Part shown: positions 33,609-41,167 of the stretch, one piece after another
Layout of the letters: each line of letters begins with the position of its first letter
How positions within the stretch are numbered: the stretch's first letter is position 1
NCBI GenBank assembly: GCA_040375445.1
Contig: JBEISK010000001.1
Span: forward strand, 62,001-126,000
Direction: 5' to 3'
Source: JAJTHC01 sp040375445
GTDB taxonomy: Bacteria; Cyanobacteriota; Vampirovibrionia; Vampirovibrionales; JAJTHC01
Length of the DNA stretch: 64,000 nt
Notes under the pieces: generated by a model
Databases searched by the model: none
Told to the model about the DNA's origin: nothing
Seen by the model: only the letters and a program-made list of their open reading frames with translations
Position numbers and translations under genes: made by a program

Positions 33609-34130
33609 TTACAAGGTCGCTTGACCAGGTTTCCAGTTCACAGGGCAGTTGGCGCCTGTTTGGAAAGCCTGCACCGTGCGGATGATTTCATCCACATTGC
33701 GACCCACGGAAAGATCGTTCACCGTGTAGCTACGCACCGTTTGCTCAGGATCGATAATGAACACGCCACGGAAGCTAATGCCCTTGGCTTCATTTAAGAC
33801 GCTGTAATCACGAGAAATCGCATGCGTAATATCGCTAAACAACGGATAATTTACCGCACCTAGTGAAGATTCAGACCACGCCTTGTGACTGTAAACGCTG
33901 TCCACCGAACCGCCCAACACTTGAACATTCAATTTAGCGAACTCGGCAACCGCTTCGCTGAAGCTGATGATTTCGGTAGGGCAAACAAAGGTGAAATCTA
34001 ATGGGTAGAAAAATAAAACGACCCACTTACCTGCTTTGGTATACTCACTCAAGGTGACTTCGGTAATTTGACCGTTGGCATACGCACCTGTTTTGAAATC
34101 AGGGGCTTTTTGTCCGATTTGTAAAGACAT
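33609..34130 (-). CDS. 2-Cys peroxiredoxin (AhpC/Prx1 type)
   Basis: This enzyme reduces H2O2 and organic peroxides. The peroxidatic Cys50 sits in FYPLDFTFVCPTE and the resolving Cys162 in GANCPVNWKPG near the C-terminus, so it is a typical 2-Cys Prx. Length (173) is somewhat short because the C-terminal arm ends soon after the second Cys, which may lower sensitivity to over-oxidation. It has its own promoter and strong terminator and is divergent from glmS. No AhpF or thioredoxin reductase is nearby. Confidence 0.93.
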   Translation of the reverse strand: MSLQIGQKAPDFKTGAYANGQITEVTLSEYTKAGKWVVLFFYPLDFTFVCPTEIISFSEAVAEFAKLNVQVLGGSVDSVYSHKAWSESSLGAVNYPLFSDITHAISRDYSVLNEAKGISFRGVFIIDPEQTVRSYTVNDLSVGRNVDEIIRTVQAFQTGANCPVNWKPGQATL

Positions 34131-34189
34131 GAGGTGTCCTTTCTAGTTAAAAACGTGAACAACAAATTTAAACACTACTAACATGCCTT

Positions 34190-34218
34190 ATTATAAACGG
34201 CTCTTTTAGATTAAACAA
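34190..34218 (-). promoter_or_regulatory. Promoter of the peroxiredoxin gene
   Basis: On the minus strand TTGTTT (34218-34213) and a perfect TATAAT (34195-34190) are spaced by 17 bp. It is back-to-back with the glmS promoter. No clear OxyR or PerR operator was seen. Confidence 0.65.
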
Positions 34219-34235
34219 GTCTTTTTAAGAAGCCC

Positions 34236-34263
34236 TTGTATTTCTTGCTTTAAGGCATATACT
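34236..34263 (+). promoter_or_regulatory. Promoter of glmS
   Basis: TTGTAT (34236-34241) and TATACT (34258-34263) are spaced by 16 bp. The leader to the ATG at 34302 is only about 30 nt, too short for a glmS ribozyme. Confidence 0.6.
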
Positions 34264-34301
34264 AAGCGTATTCTTCTTAATCTTTTAGGAGTCCAAACCT
34301 C

Positions 34302-36200
34302 ATGTGTGGAATCGTTGGTTACTTAGGGTACAGAGCCATTGCTCCCTTATTGGTGGGGAGTCTTCGTACATTGGAATATCGGGGTTATGACTCGTCAGGC
34401 ATTGCCGTTTACAATAACGGCACGCAAAGCATTAACATTTATAAGGCCACAGGCAAACTACAAAACCTTGTGGATGTTCTGCCTGCGGACTTGCTCATCG
34501 AACCGCACACGAAAAACCTGCAAGTGGGCATTGGGCATATTCGCTGGGCAACGCACGGTGCGCCCACCGTTGAAAATGCACACCCTCACCATGGGCATCA
34601 TGGCGAAGTGGTCTTGGTGCATAACGGGATCATCGAAAACTTTGCCGAACTCAAGCAAGTGCTGCAAGCCAAAGGATACGTCTTCAATTCGCAGACGGAC
34701 ACCGAAACCGTCGCCCATTTGCTGGAAGATATTTTAAAATCGCACCATAACGATTTCTTGCCTGCGGTGGCGGAACTTCGTCGTCAACTGCACGGAGCCT
34801 ATGCCTTGACCATGATGCACAAGCAAGCCCCTGGTAAATTGTATGTTGCTCGTCAACAGGCTCCGCTAGTCATTGGCGTGGGGAATCAAGGGGAATATTG
34901 GGTGGCTAGTGATGTCGTGGCATTGGTGTCTTACACAAACCAGATCATCTACTTAGAAGACGGTCAATATGCGGAACTCTCTGAAGAAGGGGGCGTCAAG
35001 CTTTTCGGAGCCGACAACACTCCTGTTGAAGTCAAAATCCACACCATTCAAACAGGACCGCTCACCATTGACAAAAAGGGCTACAAGCACTTTATGTTGA
35101 AAGAAATCTATGAACAGCCTGATGTCGTGCGTAACGCCTTGCTAGAACGCATCACCAGTGATAACAGCCCTGTGTTCATCGCCAACGACACGCCCATTTC
35201 GGATAAAGAAGCCACCTCGATCGCAAGCCTGACGCAAGATGTGGATCGGGTGATTATTATCGGGTGTGGAACGTCTTACAATGCAGGTATGGTGGCGAAA
35301 TACCTGATTGAAGAACTGGTGCGGATGCCTGTTGAAGTCGAAGCCGCTGGGGAATATCGTTACCGCAACCCTGTGTTGAACGATCGTTGCTTGGTGATTG
35401 CCATTTCGCAAAGTGGCGAAACCGCCGACACCCTAGAAGCCCTACGTTTAGCGATTCGCAGTGGTGCCAAAACCATTGCCCTCACCAATCGTCCTGATTC
35501 GACCATGGCTCGTGAAGTCGGTGGTGTCATTAACGTGCGAGCAGGCGTGGAAGTCAGTGTTTGTGCGACGAAAAGCTTTGTGGCTCAAATTGTCGCCTTG
35601 TATTTATTGGGCATGATGATGTGTGAACATCGAGCGGTGACTGAAAAGCTCGCCGAATTGCCCGCCCTTAAGAAAGCCTTGCTCACCTTGCCTGTTTTGA
35701 TGGAAGCCTTTTTGTCTAATGTAGAGCCTCTACAGAAATTGGCTCGTAAATATGGACATTACACCAGTATGCTCTTCATCGCACGAGGCGTTTGCTTCCC
35801 TGCGGCGTTGGAAGGGGCATTGAAGCTCAAGGAAATCAGCTACATTCACGCCGAAGGCTATTCAGGTGCCGAACTCAAGCACGGACCGATTGCCTTATTG
35901 GATGAATCCATGCCTGTGGTGTCTTTACTTTCAGACGGTTTGGTCTTCGACAAAATGCTCTCCAACTGCCAAGAAGCCAAGGCTCGTTCGGCTCAAATGA
36001 TTGCGGTGACCAATAAATCAATTCCGCACGGCTATGAAAATACCTTTGACGATATTATCAGTTACCCTGCCTGCCATGAGTGGGTGGCTCCCTTGTTGGG
36101 ATCGATTCCCTTGCAGCTCTTGTCCTATTACACCGCGGAGTTCTTGGGTAAAGATGTCGATCAGCCTCGTAATTTAGCCAAGAGCGTGACCGTTGAGTAA
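34302..36200 (+). CDS. glmS: Glutamine-fructose-6-phosphate aminotransferase (isomerising)
   Basis: GlmS makes glucosamine-6-phosphate for peptidoglycan and LPS. The 632-residue protein starts MCGIVGYLG, so Cys2 becomes the N-terminal nucleophile of the glutaminase domain. The glutamine site residues are present in HIRWATHG and NGIIENF. Two SIS domains follow (about 300-440, GCGTSYNAGMVAKYLIEELV and ISQSGETADTLEALR; about 470-610) and the C-terminus is the classic DQPRNLAKSVTVE. Length is near the usual 610. TTAGGAG precedes the ATG. Confidence 0.97.
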   Translation: MCGIVGYLGYRAIAPLLVGSLRTLEYRGYDSSGIAVYNNGTQSINIYKATGKLQNLVDVLPADLLIEPHTKNLQVGIGHIRWATHGAPTVENAHPHHGHHGEVVLVHNGIIENFAELKQVLQAKGYVFNSQTDTETVAHLLEDILKSHHNDFLPAVAELRRQLHGAYALTMMHKQAPGKLYVARQQAPLVIGVGNQGEYWVASDVVALVSYTNQIIYLEDGQYAELSEEGGVKLFGADNTPVEVKIHTIQTGPLTIDKKGYKHFMLKEIYEQPDVVRNALLERITSDNSPVFIANDTPISDKEATSIASLTQDVDRVIIIGCGTSYNAGMVAKYLIEELVRMPVEVEAAGEYRYRNPVLNDRCLVIAISQSGETADTLEALRLAIRSGAKTIALTNRPDSTMAREVGGVINVRAGVEVSVCATKSFVAQIVALYLLGMMMCEHRAVTEKLAELPALKKALLTLPVLMEAFLSNVEPLQKLARKYGHYTSMLFIARGVCFPAALEGALKLKEISYIHAEGYSGAELKHGPIALLDESMPVVSLLSDGLVFDKMLSNCQEAKARSAQMIAVTNKSIPHGYENTFDDIISYPACHEWVAPLLGSIPLQLLSYYTAEFLGKDVDQPRNLAKSVTVE

Positions 36201-36245
36201 ATAATGTGTTTTGTACCTTCTTAGACAATTTTAGGAAAAATCACC

Positions 36246-36434
36246 ATGCCCGCTTTAGTCCAAAAGGTGTCAAGTACCTCGGTTATTTTAGAAAATTTGT
36301 CCGATTATTCGGTGGGGGCTTTAGAAGTTGCCATTAAAGCACGTCTGCCTCACGGATGCACCCTCTTACGCTGGGCAATTGTCGGTAAAAATAACCAAAC
36401 CCTTCAGGTGGATTGTAGCTATGGCACTGATTAA
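36246..36434 (+). CDS. Small hypothetical protein upstream of gamma-carbonic anhydrase
   Basis: This 62-residue protein begins MPALVQKVSSTSVILENLSD and ends in a Cys/Tyr-containing tail. It has no recognised family. A ribosome site (TTTAGGAAAA) precedes the ATG, and its stop lies 14 bp inside the next gene, which argues for translational coupling and against a chance frame. Predicted β-strands alternate (TSVILENL, ALEVAIKARL, CTLLRWAIVG, TLQVDCSYG), so a small β-domain is plausible. Confidence 0.6.
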   Translation: MPALVQKVSSTSVILENLSDYSVGALEVAIKARLPHGCTLLRWAIVGKNNQTLQVDCSYGTD

Positions 36435-36954
36435 AGCCTTCAACGGCAAGACACCGCAGATTCATCCCGAAGTCGCTTTTATCGCTGAAAATGCTGTACT
36501 CATTGGAGATGTCACCATTGACGCAGGGGCGAGCATTTGGTATGGATGCGTCTTGCGTGGGGATGTCGCCCCCATCGTGGTGGGCGCTTACTCTAACATA
36601 CAAGACAACAGTGTGATTCATGTCGCCAGCAAAGCCCTCAACGGCGAAGCGAAAGGCACCTATGTGGGTGCCTATTGCACCGTCGGGCATATGGCAATCT
36701 TGCACGCTTGTACGATTGAAGATGAAAGTTTTGTCGGTATGCAGTCCTGCGTGATGGACGGTGTGATTGTGCCTAGTTATACCATGATTGGGGCAGGAAG
36801 TTTGGTGTCAGGGCATCAAACCCTTGAGGCAGGGGGGCTTTACGTGGGGCGTCCTGCGAAATACAGGCGAGCCTTGAGTGAAGAAGAGCGGGTCTTTATG
36901 AAGGCATCCGCCTTGCATTATGTGAAACTCGGCAAGGGGCATTGTCAAAATTGA
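36421..36954 (+). CDS. Gamma-class carbonic anhydrase family protein
   Basis: This is a left-handed β-helix (hexapeptide repeat) protein of the gamma-CA/PaaY/YrdA group. With ATG 36421 it has 177 residues. The family pattern is clear: NAVLIGDVTIDAGASIWYGC, VLRGD, NIQDNSVIHV with the first zinc His, and VGHMAILHACTI with the other two. The C-terminal helix region (YVGRPAKYRRALSEEE) is typical. A longer frame from 36328 only overlaps the preceding small gene. Real carbonic anhydrase activity in this group is variable, so hydration of CO2 is possible but not assured. Confidence 0.88.
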   Translation: MALIKAFNGKTPQIHPEVAFIAENAVLIGDVTIDAGASIWYGCVLRGDVAPIVVGAYSNIQDNSVIHVASKALNGEAKGTYVGAYCTVGHMAILHACTIEDESFVGMQSCVMDGVIVPSYTMIGAGSLVSGHQTLEAGGLYVGRPAKYRRALSEEERVFMKASALHYVKLGKGHCQN

Positions 36955-37029
36955 CGATATTATTTGGCATTATCTAGCAAGTGGATGAAATCGTTCAAAT
37001 AAGTACTGCTAAAAAGTAAAAAACAATGC

Positions 37030-37035
37030 TATAAT
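37030..37035 (+). promoter_or_regulatory. Extended -10 box ahead of repeat copy 3 and the M16 genes
   Basis: TGCTATAAT is an extended -10 with a perfect TATAAT. The -35 region is weak. A transcript from here would carry repeat copy 3 in its leader before the peptidase ATG at 37225. Confidence 0.45.
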
Positions 37036-37051
37036 GAGGTCATAGTCTTAG

Positions 37052-37203
37052 TAATACCTTTTCAGGAATGAAAGATCGTGTTAGGAGCTTCTAGGAGCCT
37101 ATATTTTTTTGTGCGGGCGTGTGGAAAGACCTACATAACCAAACAAAAAAATCGTAGCGACAACGAAGATACAACACGAGGTTTTATTCTTGGAATGGTA
37201 TAA
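37052..37203 (+). repeat. 150-bp palindromic repeat, copy 3
   Basis: Outer arms are about TAATACCTTTTCAGGAATGA and TTATTCTTGGAATGGTATAA, which pair imperfectly over about 30 bp. The core has CTAGGAGCCTATATTTTTTTG, the hairpin tip GTGTGG-AAAGA-CCTACAT and the conserved AAAAAAATCGTAGCGACAAC followed by GAAG. It lies between the gamma-CA gene and the M16 peptidase, probably in the latter's leader. Confidence 0.8.
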
Positions 37204-37224
37204 TGATATAAGGACATCTACCCT

Positions 37225-38610
37225 ATGATGGCACCTGCTGCTCCAACGCTTGAAGCCTTTTCCCTGCCGTACATTCCCCAAAAGGCAGTCAAGCATACCT
37301 TTAAAAATGGGCATACCCTCGTTTTTGTACAACGCAGTGGTGCGGTGTTCAACATTAGCTCATGGGTCAAAACAGGCTCTATGAATGAAGATGAGCAAAA
37401 CAACGGCGTCTCTCATTTCCTAGAACACCTCATGTTCAAAGGCACGCCTCGCTTTGGAGCAGGCGTCTTCGACAAGAAAATGGAAAGCATGGGCGCCTTA
37501 ATCAACGCCGCCACATGGAAGGACTTCACCTTTTACCATGTGACTGGACCCAACACCCAATTTAACGAATTTGACACGGTCGTCGATATGCACGCCGATA
37601 TGATCTTACATTCCGATTTGCCTGATTCTGAAATCGGTGAAGCCTACGATCCTGATAAAGGCGAAACGCCTGAACTCAAGCGTGAACGTGGTGTCGTCAT
37701 TGAAGAAATCGGCTTGTATGAAGACCGTCCATGGTCTCGGGTTTACAACTTGGTGAACGAGATTATGTACGACGAATCGCATCCGTACCGTCGTGAAGTG
37801 ATTGGGACTCGTCACATTGTCGGCACGATTTCTCGTGACGCGATTTTGTCCTATTACCGCCGTTGGTACACGCCTGAAAACATCACCACCCTTGTGGTCG
37901 GTGATTTTGAATGGGATGCCTTAAAAGAAAAAGTCGAAAAAGCCTTTAATTTTGCCGATCGCCCTGACGCCAAAGATATTCTAAAAAGCTATAAAGAACC
38001 TGCTAAAGTCGAAAGCTTTGTGGGTAAAATTGGTCAAGGTGAACGCTACATCGAACAGAAGTCCGAGTTTACGACTCGTTTTGTGACGCTTGGTTTTCAC
38101 GGGCCTTTAGCCAGTGACTTAAAAGCCACGCTCGCCTTAGATGTCGCCAGCACCGTGCTTGGCGAAAGTAGAGCCAGTCGCTTCAATCAAAAATTGGTTG
38201 AAACACAGACTCCATCGGCTTTTAACACCATTAGCACCGCTCAATATGCCTTAAAAATCGGTAATGTCTTTTACATTATGGCGAATTACAATGCCGCCCA
38301 TAATGAAGCCGCTTTAGCCGAAATCACCGCTATTTTAGACGCCTTCACGGGTGAAGAGCCGATCACCGAAGAAGAGTTTGCTCGCACCGTGAAAAAAATG
38401 AAAGTCGACTTTGCTCGTGGGTTTGAAACCTGCTCAGGCATTGCCGATGCTCTAGGTGATGCTTTGACCGTCACAGGTAGTGTTGAAGCCGTCACTGGCA
38501 CGCTTGAACGGCTCGAATCCTTGACCCGTCAGGATGTGATTGATGCCGTAAACACCTACTTAAAACCTTCGTTAGCCTACACAGCCGTATTGGTACCTCA
38601 AAATGACTAA
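37225..38610 (+). CDS. M16-family zinc peptidase (active subunit)
   Basis: This pitrilysin-type peptidase has 461 residues. The inverted zinc motif HFLEH is at residues 64-68, with a downstream Glu region (RERGVVIEEIGLYEDRPW) supplying the third ligand. The second M16 half includes GFHGPLASDLKATLALDVAS and the R/Y-type motif near SRFNQKLVE. No signal peptide is seen. AAGGACATCTACCCT precedes the ATG. It overlaps the next M16 gene by 8 bp, making an active/inactive pair as in mitochondrial processing peptidase and several bacterial M16B dimers. Confidence 0.92.
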   Translation: MMAPAAPTLEAFSLPYIPQKAVKHTFKNGHTLVFVQRSGAVFNISSWVKTGSMNEDEQNNGVSHFLEHLMFKGTPRFGAGVFDKKMESMGALINAATWKDFTFYHVTGPNTQFNEFDTVVDMHADMILHSDLPDSEIGEAYDPDKGETPELKRERGVVIEEIGLYEDRPWSRVYNLVNEIMYDESHPYRREVIGTRHIVGTISRDAILSYYRRWYTPENITTLVVGDFEWDALKEKVEKAFNFADRPDAKDILKSYKEPAKVESFVGKIGQGERYIEQKSEFTTRFVTLGFHGPLASDLKATLALDVASTVLGESRASRFNQKLVETQTPSAFNTISTAQYALKIGNVFYIMANYNAAHNEAALAEITAILDAFTGEEPITEEEFARTVKKMKVDFARGFETCSGIADALGDALTVTGSVEAVTGTLERLESLTRQDVIDAVNTYLKPSLAYTAVLVPQND

Positions 38611-39973
38611 ACTACTTAATTCTATTGAAACAATCCCCCTTCTTTCAGGGCCTACACTTTTATTTGTGCATCAAACAGGCACGCCTCGCTTGTCGATTAA
38701 CATCTACACCAGAGGAGGCAATTGCATCGACTATTTCCCCGGTGAAATGGATGTCATTGATCGCTTGTTGCTTAAAGGCACGTATGCCGAAACCGCCGAA
38801 GAAATTGCCGTAAAGCTCGATGATTTGTGCTTGGATTTAGATACGGATACCGCTCGTGATTACAGCATTTTGTCCGCTTCTATGCAAGCCGAAGACTTGG
38901 AAAAGAACTTGGCGTTTATCAAGGACTTACTTTTTTATTCTACGCTTGAAGGGCTTCAAAAAGAAAAAGAGAAGCTCAAAGGTGAACTTCAAATGAGCTT
39001 AGATTCCCCCACAGCGGTTGCCAAAGACTTACTAAGCCGTAAATTATGGAACGGTTTGCCTTACGGCACTTCGGCCAGCACCATGCTTTCAAGTTTGGGT
39101 AAATTGTGGCGGAATGACAACGTTTTCCTACACTATCAACAAGCTTACCGTCCGAATCGTATGGTGATTTCAGTCGCGGGCGATGTGGATCGTGAGCGTT
39201 TGATTACCGCTTTAGACGCCGCCTTTAGCTTGCCTCGTGCCAAAGGCACCGATGGCGAAATGGAAATGGGACGCCTCTTTAAAGAGCATCGCCTCAAGGA
39301 ATCTCGTATTTTTACGACGCCTTGGGAAGAAGCGGCTCAAGCCCAGATTTTACAATCTTGGTTGATGCCACCCGCAACATCTAAAGACTATGTGCCTTTA
39401 GCCGTGTTGGACAACATCTTAGGTTCAGCGGGCCTGAGCAGTCGCCTATTCTTAGAACTGCGTGACAAGCAAGGGCTTGCCTATAGTGTGCGTTCCAGCC
39501 TAAGTTTATTAAAGCATCGTGGGACGTTTACCTTGTACATCGGCACAGATCCGTCTAACGTGCAGAAGTGCTTAGAAGGCTTTGCCGATGAAGTCAGAAA
39601 ATTGCAAGATGTGCTTGTGGGTGAAGAAGAACTCGAAAATGCCAAGCGTAATTTGATTGGCAAACGCAGTGTCTTCTTAGAAACCGTCGGGCAAATTTCT
39701 AGCTATGTGGGTTCTGCCTATTTGGCAGGGCATGATTTAAAATCGCTCGCTACCCTAGATGAAAAAATCAATGCGGTTACCGCTGAACAGATTCAAAAAG
39801 TGGCTCAAAAATACTTGAGCAAAGAATCGGTGACGGTGGTCGTAGCGCCTTCCGAGTACTTGCCAAAATCGCCTTTCTTCAAGCATAGCAAGCAAGACGA
39901 TGCCAAAGAAGCAGAAGCCAAATCGTCTACCAAAAAAGATGATAAGACCGAAACGGCTCCTGTTGCGGTATGA
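38603..39973 (+). CDS. M16-family peptidase-like protein (probably inactive partner)
   Basis: This 456-residue M16 homologue has DVIDRL where the zinc motif HxxEH should be, so it cannot bind zinc in the normal way. The second-half signature (LGSAGLSSRLFLELRDKQGLAYSVRSS) is well kept; it is the R/Y pair that contributes to substrate binding in M16 dimers. It therefore probably pairs with the upstream active subunit, whose gene it overlaps by 8 bp. The C-terminus is a Lys/Asp/Glu-rich tail of about 30 residues (KHSKQDDAKEAEAKSS). Confidence 0.88.
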   Translation: MTKLLNSIETIPLLSGPTLLFVHQTGTPRLSINIYTRGGNCIDYFPGEMDVIDRLLLKGTYAETAEEIAVKLDDLCLDLDTDTARDYSILSASMQAEDLEKNLAFIKDLLFYSTLEGLQKEKEKLKGELQMSLDSPTAVAKDLLSRKLWNGLPYGTSASTMLSSLGKLWRNDNVFLHYQQAYRPNRMVISVAGDVDRERLITALDAAFSLPRAKGTDGEMEMGRLFKEHRLKESRIFTTPWEEAAQAQILQSWLMPPATSKDYVPLAVLDNILGSAGLSSRLFLELRDKQGLAYSVRSSLSLLKHRGTFTLYIGTDPSNVQKCLEGFADEVRKLQDVLVGEEELENAKRNLIGKRSVFLETVGQISSYVGSAYLAGHDLKSLATLDEKINAVTAEQIQKVAQKYLSKESVTVVVAPSEYLPKSPFFKHSKQDDAKEAEAKSSTKKDDKTETAPVAV

Positions 39974-40452
39974 TGCACATCCACAAAGCAAACTTCTTCG
40001 ATGCTCAAGACGCTCAATGGATCCCTCTGCTTATCGATGAGCATGCAAGCGATCACATGGGAGGAGGCGTTGCGTTGGAGCCTCACGTCTTAGAATGGAT
40101 TATCAATGGGTTGAAAGCCTGTCCTTCGGCTCATGCCTTTATCGCCACCTTAGAAGATGGCACGCCTGCTGGATTGTTAATTGCTTACCAAGTGTTTAGC
40201 ACCTTTAAAGCATCACCTGTCGTTAATATTCATGATGTGATTGTGGCTAGTAAAGCCCGAGGCAGAGGCGTCGGTAAATCTTTATTAGCCGTTGTAGAAG
40301 ACTATGCCCGTTCAATTAAAGCCTGTAAGCTAACCCTAGAAGTCCGTCAAGACAACGAACCTGCTTTAGGTTTATATAAAAAAGTGGGATTCTTAGACTA
40401 TCAACTCGGCGAGCAAGATGTACCCATGCTTTTTTGGGAAAAACCCCTTTAA
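39970..40452 (+). CDS. GNAT-family N-acetyltransferase
   Basis: This 160-residue acetyltransferase has the acetyl-CoA motif VIVASKARGRGVGKSLLAVV (about 91-110) and the motif B region EPALGLYKKVGFLDYQLGEQ. The substrate is unknown. Its ATG overlaps the stop of the inactive M16 gene as ATGA at 39970-39973, so M16-M16-GNAT form one transcript. Confidence 0.87.
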   Translation: MMHIHKANFFDAQDAQWIPLLIDEHASDHMGGGVALEPHVLEWIINGLKACPSAHAFIATLEDGTPAGLLIAYQVFSTFKASPVVNIHDVIVASKARGRGVGKSLLAVVEDYARSIKACKLTLEVRQDNEPALGLYKKVGFLDYQLGEQDVPMLFWEKPL

Positions 40453-40478
40453 TACTTTGATGAAATGGAGGCGTGAAC

Positions 40479-41021
40479 ATGAAGTCCTTATTTAGAAAAA
40501 TAACCGTCGCCTTACTGGTGGTCGTCTCGTTATGTTCTTCCACCTTGTTTATCGAAGGAGCGGATGCCGCCGCCAAAGCCAAGAAAAAAGGCACAGCGAA
40601 ATCCTTGCCGAAAGAATGGGCACCCTATCAGCCCAAACTTACGTTACTCTTACAAAAAAGCCAAAATAAAAGCTTTTTCACCCCTCAAGACGGCGACACG
40701 TTAGATGAACTCCGCCAAGTCAGCGACGACTTTCAAGAACGTTACGCTAAAGTCAAGGATGTCGCCCCAATTTTGTATCAACTCGGTTTGTTGTTTACCT
40801 ATCGTGAAATGTGGTTTGAAGCCTTTGATGCCTTTTCAACGATTAACGAACGTTTTCCACAAAGTCCTTATACGCCAAAAAGTAAATTTCAACTGCTTAA
40901 AATGAAAAAACGCTTGGGTGAAGATTATGCCGTATTAGAAGAAAGTCGGCACCCTGCGGAAGGGGATGCGTCCAGCTTAACGGGTGGTAGTAAAGTAGTG
41001 GCTCCTTTGAAAAAGCCTTAA
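40479..41021 (+). CDS. Exported helical-repeat protein, unknown
   Basis: With ATG 40479 (TGGAGG seven bases upstream; a GTG at 40473 is less likely) the protein has 180 residues. It has a signal peptide KITVALLVVVSLCSSTLF with likely cleavage near GADAAA, and no lipobox. The mature part begins Lys/Ala-rich and then contains TPR-like helices (VAPILYQLGLLFTYREMWFEAFDAF; FPQSPYTPKSKFQLLKMKKR), reminiscent of BamD/YbgF repeats. Its stop codon forms the left tip of palindromic repeat copy 6. Confidence 0.72.
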   Translation: MKSLFRKITVALLVVVSLCSSTLFIEGADAAAKAKKKGTAKSLPKEWAPYQPKLTLLLQKSQNKSFFTPQDGDTLDELRQVSDDFQERYAKVKDVAPILYQLGLLFTYREMWFEAFDAFSTINERFPQSPYTPKSKFQLLKMKKRLGEDYAVLEESRHPAEGDASSLTGGSKVVAPLKKP

Positions 41022-41167
41022 GAAGGCACAGAGAAAGTCCCATTCGGCGAATCTTCTTTGTTAAAACAAGCCGTTTTTTTCGTTGTGTACGTCTATGTAC
41101 ACGCCTCAAAAGCCGTTTGTTTTTCCTTGAATCTTCATCCGACTTGAACTTTCTCTGTGCCTTCTTA
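41019..41167 (-). repeat. 150-bp palindromic repeat, copy 6 (divergent, perfect outer arms)
   Basis: The outer arms are a perfect 20-bp inverted repeat (TAAGAAGGCACAGAGAAAGT). The first and last three bases are the stop codons of the two converging genes. On the minus strand the core reads GAGGCGTGTACATAGACGTACACAAC, matching the core of the other copies, with a perfect GTGTAC/GTACAC tip. The CTAG-rich and CGTAGCGACAA segments are not conserved. Length (149 bp) equals that of the other copies. Confidence 0.7.

Noticed and set aside
34131..34301. Possible glmS ribozyme-riboswitch upstream of glmS
   Set aside because: A good promoter at 34236-34263 leaves a leader of about 30 nt, and no P1-P2 core pattern is visible.
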